Origin: Methanocella_A sp049676595
GTDB lineage: Archaea > Halobacteriota > Methanocellia > Methanocellales > Methanocellaceae
NCBI RefSeq assembly: GCF_049676595.1
Contig: NZ_CP187259.1
Span: 2,418,001 to 2,482,000 of the forward strand
Direction of reading: 5' to 3'
Length of the DNA: 64,000 nt
The translations under genes were made by a program, and so were the position numbers. Shown in pieces: positions 53,301-62,363 of the stretch. Each line of letters starts with the position of its first letter. Position 1 is the stretch's first letter. The notes under the pieces are model-generated. The model was not told the origin of the DNA and made no database searches. It worked only from the letters and a program-made list of their open reading frames with translations.

Positions 53301-54299
53301 ATGGGCGACGTAAAAAGTAGTGTCAGGCTTACCAATCACCGGTTCTTAAAATTTGTCAGCGTAGATGCAGGTTATCTCCTGCTAAATGATCAGGACCTGT
53401 GGAAGCTGCATGACGATCTCATAGAGCAGTACAGGCAAGTCAAGACCCGAGTCGAGATACCTGCTGCGGATAGGCACGAACGATCAATTATTGACGTCAA
53501 GATCGAGCTGGCGGAGCGTATGCTGAAGGCATGCGGCTTCTGCGAGCGCCGGTGTGGTACGAACAGGTACGGAAAAGCCGGAGCCTGCCACGCAGATGCC
53601 GTCTCGCACATTTCGTCCGAGTTCCTGCACAGGGGAGAAGAGCCCGAGCTGATACCCTCCCACACGATCTTTTTCGAGGGGTGCAACTTTGCCTGCGCCT
53701 ACTGCCAGAACTGGACTATCGCCACCCGGGTGAAGGGCCCTGCCCTGGATGCTGACCACATGTGCAGGATCATCGAAGCCCGCCGGAGACAGGGTAGCGC
53801 TAACGTCAACTTCGTGGGCGGCGACCCGACCCCGCACCTGCACACCATCCTCAGGATAGTCCGGTGTATGCCGGAAGACCTGCCGGTGATCTGGAACTCG
53901 AACATGTACATGACACAGGAAGCGATGAAGCTGCTTGACGGCGTAGTCGATCTCTACCTGGCCGACTTCCGGTACGGCAACAACGAGCACGCGTACAAAT
54001 ATTCGGGCATCAAAGACTACTGGGCTGTCGCAACCAGAAACTTCCTGGAAGCGAAGCGACAAGCCGATTTGCTGATCCGGCTGCTGGTGCTGCCCGGGCA
54101 CGTCGAGTGCTGTACGAAGCCGATAGTAGAGTGGTGCGCTGAGAACCTGGGCAAAGATGTGCGGTTCAACCTGATGTTTCAGTACCACCCGGAGTACAGG
54201 GCTTTTGCCTACCCGGAGATAAACCGGCCGCTTAACGCGAAGGAGGTCCGCAGGGCGGCGGAGATAGTGAAAGAGGCAGGGCTGACCAACCTGGTTTAG
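53301..54299 (+). CDS. Radical SAM protein, PflX/activase-like (332 aa)
   Basis: Radical SAM motif CxxxCxxC is seen as FEGCNFACAYCQNW near residues 127-136. The N-terminal region CGFCERRCGTNRYGKAGACH has the extra Cys-rich leader typical of PflX-like proteins, which resemble pyruvate formate-lyase activating enzymes. NFVGGDPTPHLHTI corresponds to the GGE-like region. The ATG at 53301 is downstream of a TATA-like TTTTTATAACC near 53265. Substrate unknown; no formate-lyase gene nearby. Confidence 0.85.
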   Translation: MGDVKSSVRLTNHRFLKFVSVDAGYLLLNDQDLWKLHDDLIEQYRQVKTRVEIPAADRHERSIIDVKIELAERMLKACGFCERRCGTNRYGKAGACHADAVSHISSEFLHRGEEPELIPSHTIFFEGCNFACAYCQNWTIATRVKGPALDADHMCRIIEARRRQGSANVNFVGGDPTPHLHTILRIVRCMPEDLPVIWNSNMYMTQEAMKLLDGVVDLYLADFRYGNNEHAYKYSGIKDYWAVATRNFLEAKRQADLLIRLLVLPGHVECCTKPIVEWCAENLGKDVRFNLMFQYHPEYRAFAYPEINRPLNAKEVRRAAEIVKEAGLTNLV

Positions 54300-54344
54300 C
54301 CGATAAAAAAGTACCGCCAGTCAAGGTGTAGAATATTAGTAAAT

Positions 54345-54396
54345 CCACATGAAGAAACGCCTCGCGGCGCTTCCGTCATGTGGAAGTGTGGGTTTT
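54345..54396 (+). terminator. Hairpin plus T run after the PflX-like gene
   Basis: CCACATGA (54345) and TCATGTGG (ending 54383) form a stem with an inner GCC/GGC-rich extension and short loop. TTTTT follows at 54392. The rest of the 300-base gap up to 54602 shows nothing else recognisable. Confidence 0.5.
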
Positions 54397-54602
54397 TAGT
54401 TTTTGGTTTTTAGATAATCGGGAGGGCGGTTGAGGCAGGGCTGCCGGAAAGCGAGGGTTTCCTGGTACGACTGTCGGGCCGTCTCAGATTTGCGGACTAC
54501 CGCCAGATGTCCGATTAGACCGGTTTATCATATAGGTTTGTATTAATGCCGTGCACAAAAGGGCTGCCAAGTCGGCGATAATCAGGAAATGGTATAACGC
54601 CT

Positions 54603-56012
54603 GTGGAAGTTTCTCATCCGCAGGTTTTCAATGCACAGAATCTCATGGTAATGCCATGCATTGCCGAAAAGTATTATAGTGTAAATGATCGTATGATCGC
54701 TTTCATGATAAAACGCCGCGAAGAGCTGGATCGGGTAAAGAAAGCCTTGCAGTCATCGCATAAGGGCATGATGATAACAGAGATTTCCCAGCACTTGAAC
54801 ATGAACAGGAATTCTGTTGCTAAATACCTGGATATGCTCTGCATGGCCGGTGAAGTGGACATGCATATGTTCGGCAGGTCAAAAATCTTCACGCTGTCGG
54901 ACAGGGTTTCTCTCGCGGCCGCACTTAGCATCTCTTCCGAGCTGATCGCCGTTATCGATGACCGGTATAAGATTATTGACGTGAACAACCGGCTGACCCA
55001 GTTCGCGGAAGTAGACAGGGAAAGGATCGTTGGCCAGAGCCTGGAAACAGTGGGCGTCGACCTCCTGACGAAGCCGGAAATCCTGCTGAACCTCCACGAA
55101 GCTTTCAAGGGTAAGGAGTATTCCAGAGAGTTCAGCATCAGGCGGGGTAATGAAACACACTATTTTAAGTTCTGGCTCAAGCCCCTCACGATGAGCGATA
55201 TCAACAGCAGGGTAGCCATCGTCTACGAAAACATAACCGCCAGAAAAACTGCGGAAATCGCGCTCCGGGAAAGCGAAGCCAGGTACCGGGCGATCGTCGA
55301 GGACCAGAAGGAGCTGATCTGTCGCCTTTCGCAGGATACTACTATCCTTTTTGTCAACGATTCCTTCTGCTCGTTTTTCGGCACCGGGAAGGACGACATA
55401 ACTGGAAAGCGGCTGGTGGACATATTGACAGAAGAAGGGAAGGAAATCCTTTCCGGCAGGCTGGATTTGCTGCTAAAATCCAAAAAGTCGATAACGTATG
55501 ACCAAACCCATTCGTTCCCGGGCGGCAAAACAAGGTTTGTGAACTGGACAGGCCACTTCATTCCCGGAGAATCGGATCACTCCCCCGAGTACCAGATTGT
55601 CGGCAGAGATATCACAGACTACATCATGGCGGAAAAGGCCCGAAAACAGAGCGAGGAGTGCTTTCAGAAGGTATACGATATGATGCCTGCAGGCTCCAGC
55701 ATCGTATTACCCGATTTCCGCTACCTTCGGGTCAACCGGGAATACTGCCGGATTACAGGGTACTCCGAACAGGAACTGCTATCCCTGAAGATTACGGACA
55801 TTGTCCACCCTGACGATATTCCTTACCTGAAGGACCGTAGAAAAGATATGGTGGAAGGGTTGTGCGACTGGAAGAGGTACCAAAAAAGAATGGTGCGCAA
55901 AGACGGCACAGTCATTAAAGTAAATACTAAGGTGATGCTTTTTCGAGATGACACCGACAAGCCGGAATACTTCCTCGGCCTGGTAGAAGAAGTATCTGAG
56001 GATAAGCGGTAG
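54603..56012 (+). CDS. HTH and multi-PAS signalling protein without a kinase domain (469 aa)
   Basis: An N-terminal helix-turn-helix (about residues 45-95: KGMMITEISQHLNMNRNSVA) is followed by three PAS domains: around 105-215 (IAVIDDRYKIIDVNNRLTQF), 225-345 (CRLSQDTTILFVNDSFC) and 350-468 (IVLPDFRYLRVNREYCRITG). No histidine kinase or GGDEF domain follows, so it is probably a one-component regulator sensing a small molecule or redox. The start could be later, at an internal ATG such as residue 17 or 31. Stands alone. Confidence 0.85.
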   Translation: MEVSHPQVFNAQNLMVMPCIAEKYYSVNDRMIAFMIKRREELDRVKKALQSSHKGMMITEISQHLNMNRNSVAKYLDMLCMAGEVDMHMFGRSKIFTLSDRVSLAAALSISSELIAVIDDRYKIIDVNNRLTQFAEVDRERIVGQSLETVGVDLLTKPEILLNLHEAFKGKEYSREFSIRRGNETHYFKFWLKPLTMSDINSRVAIVYENITARKTAEIALRESEARYRAIVEDQKELICRLSQDTTILFVNDSFCSFFGTGKDDITGKRLVDILTEEGKEILSGRLDLLLKSKKSITYDQTHSFPGGKTRFVNWTGHFIPGESDHSPEYQIVGRDITDYIMAEKARKQSEECFQKVYDMMPAGSSIVLPDFRYLRVNREYCRITGYSEQELLSLKITDIVHPDDIPYLKDRRKDMVEGLCDWKRYQKRMVRKDGTVIKVNTKVMLFRDDTDKPEYFLGLVEEVSEDKR

Positions 56013-56118
56013 AAGCGGACGGACATAACCAAAACTGAACAATGCAGCAATAGTATTACAAAAAAGGGCGCTATTTTCAGGCTTAAGAGCCTTAAACCTC
56101 AAATGCCGATTAACATAT

Positions 56119-56334
56119 ATGCCTACCCCACAGGAAAACGATCAGAATTACAATAGCTGTATCTGCGACGGATGCCCCAGCTACCCGGGTAACGATAAAA
56201 AGCTTTACTGCGCCAGAGGCAAGAGCGATAAGAAGATCGTCATGGAAGGCTGTATCTGCCCTGCCGGCTGCCCGGTCTACGCCGAGCATAAGCTGAAGGA
56301 TATGTACTACTGTATCAATGGAAAGGCCAGGTAA
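56119..56334 (+). CDS. DUF2769 Cys-rich protein (71 aa)
   Basis: Ten Cys occur in a pattern CICDGCPSY, LYCARGKSD, CICPAGCPVY and YYCINGKAR, the DUF2769 layout. It probably binds metal or is a target of a radical SAM enzyme. ATG 56119 follows a TATA-like ATTAACATATATG. A frameshifted SPASM radical SAM gene is 7 kb away; any link is only a guess. Confidence 0.75.
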   Translation: MPTPQENDQNYNSCICDGCPSYPGNDKKLYCARGKSDKKIVMEGCICPAGCPVYAEHKLKDMYYCINGKAR

Positions 56335-56403
56335 GCCGGGTGCCTGCACTTGCCGCTTTGCCCGGGCTTAAGAATATATTTATGTTAGCATAATATTTTA
56401 TTC

Positions 56404-57414
56404 ATGCAGCCAGCTGGAGCCACCGGCTCGAAGGAACTTCGAAAGCTGACAGAGCAGGAGATCGCCAGGCTATTCAGCCCCAAAATTCTGGAGCGGGGCA
56501 TAGAGTATTTTGAAGAGGGACGGCTGCAGCGGCTTTTTGTTTACAAAAGCAACATCATGGCGGAATGTCAGGGGACCCAGCCGGAGAACTACCACATAAG
56601 CCTCGACGTCAGGGACGGAAACATCGTGGCGTCCTGCACCTGCCCATACGCGTTCGGCTACTGCAAGCACATAGCAGCAGTACTTTACGGCTGGGTGGTG
56701 CGGCCGTCAGCCTTCAGGGACCTGGGGAAGAGTGAAGAGACTCTAAGCGGCCTTGAAAAGGGCCAGATCGTGGAGATAGTAATGGATATGATCCGCTATG
56801 ACCCTGACGTGACGTATGTGATCAATCTTCGTCTTACTCCGGCCGAAGAGCTTCCGGAGTTCGTCAGGAAGGAAACAGGCTCCATCTTTTCCGAGGAGTA
56901 CGTCGACTACCTCAACGTCAGGGAGATCGTGAAAAAGCTGGATATTTTCAGGGAATATTCCTCGGACCTTTCCAGGGAAAAGAAGATCGATACAAGCCTT
57001 GCTGTGCTTGAGCCGGTGATCGATGCGATCGTTGGAAACTATACCAGGCTGGACGATGCCGACGGGCTGATGGCTAACTTTTTTGGGGCTGCGATGGACT
57101 TGTTCGGCAGCCTTCTCCCGACCATCAAAGACGTTGGTAAGCAGAGAATTCTCCTGACCAGGGCTCTGGACTGGTATATGGATGCAGAATGGGGGCTGGA
57201 ATCTGAGGTGCTGCAATTTTTATCCGACTACCCGGCGCAGCTGGGCCAGGACCGGTACATGATCGATGCCGTAGAGCTGAAGATCGCCGACTTCAGGCGC
57301 AGCTTCATCTCGACGAGCCCGAAGTACTCCGAAGAGCACGAGTACCTCGATGAGCGCATCCGAAGGCTGAACATGCTCAAGTCGGCGCTTCGAAAAAACA
57401 GCCCGGCCAAGTGA
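56404..57414 (+). CDS. SWIM zinc-finger protein (336 aa), third in the window
   Basis: SWIM motif SCTCPYAFGYCKHIAAVL at about residues 77-93 binds zinc. The leader IARLFSPKILERGIEYFEEG is the same conserved helix seen in the other two SWIM proteins. The remainder is helical. The P-type ATPase gene starts 6 bases after its stop, so the two may be co-transcribed. No SNF2 helicase is adjacent here. Role unknown, probably nucleic-acid-related. Confidence 0.85.
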   Translation: MQPAGATGSKELRKLTEQEIARLFSPKILERGIEYFEEGRLQRLFVYKSNIMAECQGTQPENYHISLDVRDGNIVASCTCPYAFGYCKHIAAVLYGWVVRPSAFRDLGKSEETLSGLEKGQIVEIVMDMIRYDPDVTYVINLRLTPAEELPEFVRKETGSIFSEEYVDYLNVREIVKKLDIFREYSSDLSREKKIDTSLAVLEPVIDAIVGNYTRLDDADGLMANFFGAAMDLFGSLLPTIKDVGKQRILLTRALDWYMDAEWGLESEVLQFLSDYPAQLGQDRYMIDAVELKIADFRRSFISTSPKYSEEHEYLDERIRRLNMLKSALRKNSPAK

Positions 57415-57420
57415 TTAACC

Positions 57421-60042
57421 ATGTGTGGGTGGCATGATCGTCCGCTGGACGAAGTCTTCGCGGAGCTACGATCTTCTCCGGCAGGACTAACCTCGGCAGA
57501 AGCCACAGAGAGACTGCAGCGGTATGGAAACAACGTGCTAAACAGTAGCTCAGGCCCGGGTCTTTTAGCGATCATAGCCAGCCAGTTCCGCAACTTTATA
57601 GTCATAATACCGGTTATCGCCAGCCTCATCGCCGTCGTGGTAGGGAACCTCCACGACGCCGCGGTGATCGTAATCATAGTACTGCTCAATACGGCCATAG
57701 GCGTCTTTCAGGAAGTGGAAGCCATACGTTCCATCGAGGCACTGAAACGCCTTTACAGGCAGGAAGCCCACGCGATGCGGGACAGGATCGTCAAAGACGA
57801 GGCTACCGCAGACCTGGTGCCCGGCGACGTCATCATGATCAAGGCAGGGGATCGACTGCCTGCGGACGCCCGGGTCATCGCCGCGGACAACATGTCCGTC
57901 GACGAGTCGATGCTGACAGGAGAGGCGATTCCCCGCGACAAATACCAGGCAGTACTGCCGGCAGATACGCAGCTGGTCGCCAGAGCCAACATGCTGTACA
58001 TGGGTACGAACGTGCTGGACGGGGAATGTGCAGCCATCGTCGTAGCCACGGGCGCACAGACGGAGATCGGCAGGATCTCGAAGCTTGCTGGCGAGGCGAA
58101 GAAGCCTAAGATGCCCCTCGAAAAAGCGCTGGACAGGCTGGGAAGAGTGTTCGGGATAGGCGTGGTCATCATATCCGCTATCGTCTTCGTCATCGGCATC
58201 GCCAGAGCCCAGCCCCCGCTAGACATGTTTCTCGCTGCGATCAGCCTGGCAGTCGCCTCAGTACCTGAAGGCCTGGCGGCTACGATTACAATCGCTCTCG
58301 CTACGGGAGCCCGCCGGATGGCAAATCAGAAAGCCATTGTGCGATCGCTACCGATAGTCGAGGCTCTGGGTAGCACGGACGTGATCTGCACGGACAAGAC
58401 CGGCACCCTGACGAAGAACGAGGCAAGAGTGAAGGCGGTATACACTTTTGATAGAGATTATGCGGCAGATCTGATCAAAGGAGCCGAAAATCCTGACTTA
58501 CACTTGCTGATGGAAATCGCTGGTGTATGTAACGACGCTATAGAGGAAAAAACCGGGCAGACTACCCGTTATCACGGCAACCAGGTAGACGTCGCACTAT
58601 ATGATTTTCTGAGCAGGATAGGCCTGGATAAAGCCGGCTTTGACCGGACATATCCACGGCTGTCAAGTATCCCGTTCCGCCCCTCGATCAAGATGATGGT
58701 TGTCGTGGCAGGCAGCGAGAAAGGACGCAGGCTGTTCGTGAAAGGCGCTCCCACGGTAGTGCTGGACAAGTGCACGAAAGTGATCGGCTCGGGCACGGAA
58801 TCATACCTGGACGAGGCGATCAGGAAGAAGGTAACTTACGCCAACGATCGCCTTGCTTCAGGCGCCATAAGAGTACTTGCGTTCGCTTACAGAGACCTCG
58901 GGCAGGAGGAAACCGGGGAACCTGCGTCACTGGCACATGATCTGATTTTCACCGGGCTTGTCGGATTCGAGGACCCTCCCCGGGACAACGTCAGGAAAGC
59001 GATCCAGGAATGTAAAGATGCAGGCATCGACATCGTGATGGTGACCGGCGATCAGCGGATTACGGCTGTCGCCATTGCCAAAGAGCTGGATATCTTTCAC
59101 CCGGGCGACGAGGTTATGACCGGCGACGAGCTCGACCGGATATCAGAGGACGACTTGAAAGCGAGGGCCGGTAAGACAGCAGTTTATGCGAGAGTGCTGC
59201 CGGAGCAGAAAATCAGAGTCGTCAAGGTTCTCCAGTCTAACGGTAAGGTCGTGGCCGTCACCGGCGACGGCGTCAACGACTCGCCGGCCCTGAAGCTGGC
59301 AGACGTGGGCATAGCGATGGGCGCCACAGGCACGGAAGTGGCAAAGGAGGCCTCGGACATCGTGCTGCAGGACGATAACTTCGCCACCATAGTCGACGCA
59401 ATATATGGCGGGAGGGTGGTCTACGATAACATCCGGAAGTTTGTCAAATACCTGTTCACCAGCAATGTGGGAGAGGTAGCGACGATCATGTTCGGGCTGG
59501 TCATCGGACTGCCGCTGCCGCTGCTGGCCACCCAGATCCTCTGGCTGAACCTGATCACTGACGGCCTGCCAGCGCTGGCCTTAAGCGTCGATACTCCAGA
59601 GCAAGACATCATGAGCAGGCCCCCGAGGCAGACCGAAGAGCCCATCATCAACCGGACTACGATCGTCGATATGGCCCTGGTAGGGCTGATCATGAGCGTC
59701 TGCTCGCTGAGCGTCTTTTACATCTCCCTCGGCCAGGACCTCGCATATGCCCGCACTATGGCCTTTACCACGCTCGTCACCCTTCACATCTGCAACGCGT
59801 TCAACTGCAGATCAGAGACCAGATCGGTCGTCAGAGGACTGTTCACAAACAAGCACCTGCTTGCGGCAGTCGGGGTATCGAGCTTGCTGCTACTGGCGAT
59901 GATATACCTGGCCCCACTGCAGGCAATTTTCTATACGGTGCCGCTGTCTGCAGGGGACTGGGCGATCGTGCTGATCATCGCCCCAATCACGGTGATAGCC
60001 ATGGAAATCCGGAAATGGTTCACCAGACATATGCGCCGGTGA
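57421..60042 (+). CDS. P2-type cation-transporting ATPase (873 aa)
   Basis: All P-type hallmarks are present: the actuator loop SMLTGEAIPRDK, PEGLAATITIAL in M4, the phosphorylation site DKTGTLTKNEAR (Asp near 327), KGAPTVVLDKC in the N-domain, and TGDGVNDSPALKLADVGIAM in the P-domain. M6 reads NLITDGLPALALSVD, as in Ca2+-type (P2A) pumps, so Ca2+ or Na+/K+ export is most likely. The N-terminal domain (ATERLQRYGNNVL) fits the family. Ten membrane helices are predicted. The ATG at 57421 follows the SWIM gene closely. Confidence 0.92.
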   Translation: MCGWHDRPLDEVFAELRSSPAGLTSAEATERLQRYGNNVLNSSSGPGLLAIIASQFRNFIVIIPVIASLIAVVVGNLHDAAVIVIIVLLNTAIGVFQEVEAIRSIEALKRLYRQEAHAMRDRIVKDEATADLVPGDVIMIKAGDRLPADARVIAADNMSVDESMLTGEAIPRDKYQAVLPADTQLVARANMLYMGTNVLDGECAAIVVATGAQTEIGRISKLAGEAKKPKMPLEKALDRLGRVFGIGVVIISAIVFVIGIARAQPPLDMFLAAISLAVASVPEGLAATITIALATGARRMANQKAIVRSLPIVEALGSTDVICTDKTGTLTKNEARVKAVYTFDRDYAADLIKGAENPDLHLLMEIAGVCNDAIEEKTGQTTRYHGNQVDVALYDFLSRIGLDKAGFDRTYPRLSSIPFRPSIKMMVVVAGSEKGRRLFVKGAPTVVLDKCTKVIGSGTESYLDEAIRKKVTYANDRLASGAIRVLAFAYRDLGQEETGEPASLAHDLIFTGLVGFEDPPRDNVRKAIQECKDAGIDIVMVTGDQRITAVAIAKELDIFHPGDEVMTGDELDRISEDDLKARAGKTAVYARVLPEQKIRVVKVLQSNGKVVAVTGDGVNDSPALKLADVGIAMGATGTEVAKEASDIVLQDDNFATIVDAIYGGRVVYDNIRKFVKYLFTSNVGEVATIMFGLVIGLPLPLLATQILWLNLITDGLPALALSVDTPEQDIMSRPPRQTEEPIINRTTIVDMALVGLIMSVCSLSVFYISLGQDLAYARTMAFTTLVTLHICNAFNCRSETRSVVRGLFTNKHLLAAVGVSSLLLLAMIYLAPLQAIFYTVPLSAGDWAIVLIIAPITVIAMEIRKWFTRHMRR

Positions 60043-60079
60043 ACATTCTGTGACGGGTGGTGATTGTAATACCAGTGGA

Positions 60080-60190
60080 ACGCTGTGCTGTGTTGATACA
60101 GATTTCTCGGATAGCATTAACAGTGTTATCTCTGTGCTCGTGAACGTACACTAACGCTGCGCTGTGCCAGATCACAGATTACGACAGATT
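60080..60190 (+). repeat. Left arm of an inverted repeat bracketing the Lrp/CBS/NRAMP cassette
   Basis: About 110 bases here are an imperfect reverse complement of 63825-63935. Shared blocks include GATTTCTCGGATAGCA, GTGTT, TCTCTGTGCTCGTGAACGT and GCTGCGCTGTGCCAGATCAC. The arms face each other around about 3.6 kb. Confidence 0.75.
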
Positions 60191-60317
60191 ATACAGATTT
60201 CACAGATGCTAATCGATAATAAAATAAAATGGTCCGCAGCGGTCATCCAATCTAATATAGCCATCTGTGCAATCCGCGCAATCTGTCGTAATCTGTGATC
60301 CAGCACAGCGCAGCGTT
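60153..60317. repeat. MITE-like hairpin element, copy B
   Basis: 38-base ends (AACGCTGCGCTGTGCCAGAT...) are reverse complements with two mismatches. Internal part is AT-rich. Related to copies A and C. A further lone terminus (CACAGCGCAGCG) is at about 60355. The rest of 60043-60510 holds only AT-rich promoter sequence. Confidence 0.85.
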
Positions 60318-60463
60318 CGTCTTGCTATCGCACGTCATCTGAATAATCAGAAACGCACAGCGCAGCGTACGCCCGATAGTAGATAATGATACTTACGTTA
60401 TCACAGTATTATCCACATTTTTCAAGTAAAACGTTAGTAATTACATAAGTATTTTATACTTTT

Positions 60464-60480
60464 ATTGGTAATTTACCAAT
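60464..60480. promoter_or_regulatory. 17-bp palindrome in the Lrp promoter
   Basis: ATTGGTAA and TTACCAAT are perfect arms around one T. It lies just downstream of a TATA-like ATTTTATACTTTTA and 31 bases before the Lrp ATG, the right place for self-repression by the Lrp-type protein. Confidence 0.6.
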
Positions 60481-60510
60481 ATTGATTTCAAAGGAGTACA
60501 CGAGAAACTC

Positions 60511-60969
60511 ATGAACAATAGTTCAGAACTGGACGAGGTCGACTCAGCTATTCTCCGCCTGCTGCGGGAAAACGCCCGCATGAGCTACCTGGAGATGTCC
60601 CGGAAAACCGGCATCTCGGACGCGACCATCCAGCACCGGCTGAAGCGGATGAAGGAGAGGGGGGTCATTGACAGGTTTACTGTCATGGCCAACCCGGTGG
60701 CAACCGGCTATACGGTCACCGCGATCATGCTGGTGCAGACGGAGAGCGAGAAGCACGACGAAGCTAAGACTGCTCTGTCTGCGCTGCCCGAAGTTTCGGA
60801 AGTTTACAGCGTGCTCGGAGAATACGACCTCTACATGAAGGTATGGGCGAAAAGCCTCGAGGAGCTGAACCGCTTTATCAACGACCAGATCAGGGCTATC
60901 AGCGGTATCGAAGACCTGCTGGAGATCGTGGTCGTGGAGCGGGTCAAGGAAGAAGCGCCCCCCATATAA
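60511..60969 (+). CDS. Lrp/AsnC-family transcriptional regulator (152 aa)
   Basis: N-terminal winged helix (DEVDSAILRLLRENARMSYL, GISDATIQHRLKRMKERGVI) and C-terminal RAM ligand-binding domain (ATGYTVTAIMLVQTESEK, VYSVLGEYDLYMKVWAK). Length is standard. The ATG follows AAAGGAG at about 10 bases. It is 29 bases before the CBS gene on the same strand and probably controls the metal-transport genes and its own promoter (palindrome at 60464). Confidence 0.92.
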   Translation: MNNSSELDEVDSAILRLLRENARMSYLEMSRKTGISDATIQHRLKRMKERGVIDRFTVMANPVATGYTVTAIMLVQTESEKHDEAKTALSALPEVSEVYSVLGEYDLYMKVWAKSLEELNRFINDQIRAISGIEDLLEIVVVERVKEEAPPI

Positions 60970-60998
60970 GAGGCCCCGCCGGTATTGGAGAGAAGAAA

Positions 60999-62363
60999 AT
61001 GAGCCTGTCGAAGAGCGTATCCAGCATCATCAGCAGCCTGCCCTCAGCCCATTTTAAAGGCCCGGAAGGGCAGACCGTCGAGAACGTCGTCTACTTCAGC
61101 GCGTTCCAGGGACAGAAGGTGATCGACAGCGAAGGCCGGGTACTCGGAAGAATCAAAGACTTCGCCATCACCCCGGGAGAATCGCTGCTGGAAGTATCGC
61201 GTATCATCTATATCTCTAGCATTCTGAGGGATAGTATAACGGTACCGATGGCTTCGGTGAAATCTTTCGACGGCGCGTTCAGGCTCAAAATCCCCCGGGA
61301 AGAAATCCCGCCCGGCAAACTGTCGGACCACGAGATGCTGGTCGTGGAAACGATCCTGGACAAGCAGATCGTGGACATCGACGGGCTGAAGGTCGTCAGG
61401 GTAAATGACGTGCTCCTGACTCGGGTCAAGGATAAGCTCTGCGTGGTAGGAGTGGACGTTGGTTTCAAGGGCATCCTGCGCAGGCTGGGCCTGGGATGGG
61501 TTTCCGGCCGGCTGCTGACCTCCATGCCGGATAACCTGATCGCCTGGTCGTATATCGACCCGCTGGACCCGGGGCTGCGCCGTATCCACCTGAAGATTCC
61601 CAGGAAGAAGATCGGAGACCTACATCCCGCAGACATCGCGGACATCATCGAAGAGCTGGACCGCAAAGAGCAGCTGCTCATCCTGGAGTCGCTGGGAGAC
61701 GAGAAGGCGGCGGAGACGCTCGAAGAAGTCGAGCCGGACGTCCAGGCCAGGATCGTCAAGCACATGGACAGCGACGACGTGGCGGACATCCTGGAGAACA
61801 TGAATCCCGACGACGCAGCGGACGTTATCCACATGATGCCCAGGGAAAAGGCATGCGAAGTGCTCAAGCTCATGGATGCTGAGGAGGCCAGCGATGTTAA
61901 AGAGCTGCTGCGCTATAGCCACAGTTCTGCCGGTGGCCTGATGACCAACGAATTCATCAGCGTGCCTGTGGGTAGCAAAGTCTCGGACGCCTTCCGCCGG
62001 TTGAGAGAGCTCGGCAGCGAGGTCGACATGATCTATTACGTATATGTGCTCGACGACAAAGAGCACCTGACAGGAGTCATGTCGCTGCGAGATCTGCTCC
62101 TGTCGAAGCCGGAGCAGAACGTCTCAGAGATCATGAAGGCAGAGATCCTGCGTGTCCTGCCCGACACGACCGGGGATGAGGTCGCCAACCTGCTGTCCAA
62201 GTACGACCTGCTGGCGGTCCCGGTCACGGATAACGACGGCGTCATGCTGGGCGTGGTGACCTTCGACGACGCGCTGGAGGACGTGCTGCCCGAAGACCTC
62301 AGAAAGCAGCTGCCGAAGAACTACCGGATGATCCGTAAGGTACACAGGGGCCACGGACCATGA
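60999..62363 (+). CDS. PRC-barrel/MgtE-N/CBS protein without transmembrane pore (454 aa)
   Basis: Residues 30-115 look like a PRC-barrel (QGQKVIDSEGRVLGRIKDF). Around 205-305 lies an MgtE N-domain with its helical repeats (LHPADIADIIEELDRKEQLL, MDSDDVADILENMNPDDAAD). CBS domains follow (TNEFISVPVGSKVSDAFR, VSEIMKAEILRVLPDTTGDE). MgtE uses these cytosolic domains as a Mg2+ sensor that gates its channel, but here no membrane helix is present. ATG 60999 has GGAGAG upstream; the long frame from 60843 is an artefact inside lrp. Its stop overlaps the NRAMP start by 4 bases. Confidence 0.88.
   Translation: MSLSKSVSSIISSLPSAHFKGPEGQTVENVVYFSAFQGQKVIDSEGRVLGRIKDFAITPGESLLEVSRIIYISSILRDSITVPMASVKSFDGAFRLKIPREEIPPGKLSDHEMLVVETILDKQIVDIDGLKVVRVNDVLLTRVKDKLCVVGVDVGFKGILRRLGLGWVSGRLLTSMPDNLIAWSYIDPLDPGLRRIHLKIPRKKIGDLHPADIADIIEELDRKEQLLILESLGDEKAAETLEEVEPDVQARIVKHMDSDDVADILENMNPDDAADVIHMMPREKACEVLKLMDAEEASDVKELLRYSHSSAGGLMTNEFISVPVGSKVSDAFRRLRELGSEVDMIYYVYVLDDKEHLTGVMSLRDLLLSKPEQNVSEIMKAEILRVLPDTTGDEVANLLSKYDLLAVPVTDNDGVMLGVVTFDDALEDVLPEDLRKQLPKNYRMIRKVHRGHGP

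Noticed and set aside
60843..60998. N-terminal extension of the MgtE-N/CBS gene inside lrp
   Set aside because: This part is out-of-frame lrp sequence; a good ribosome-binding site precedes ATG 60999.
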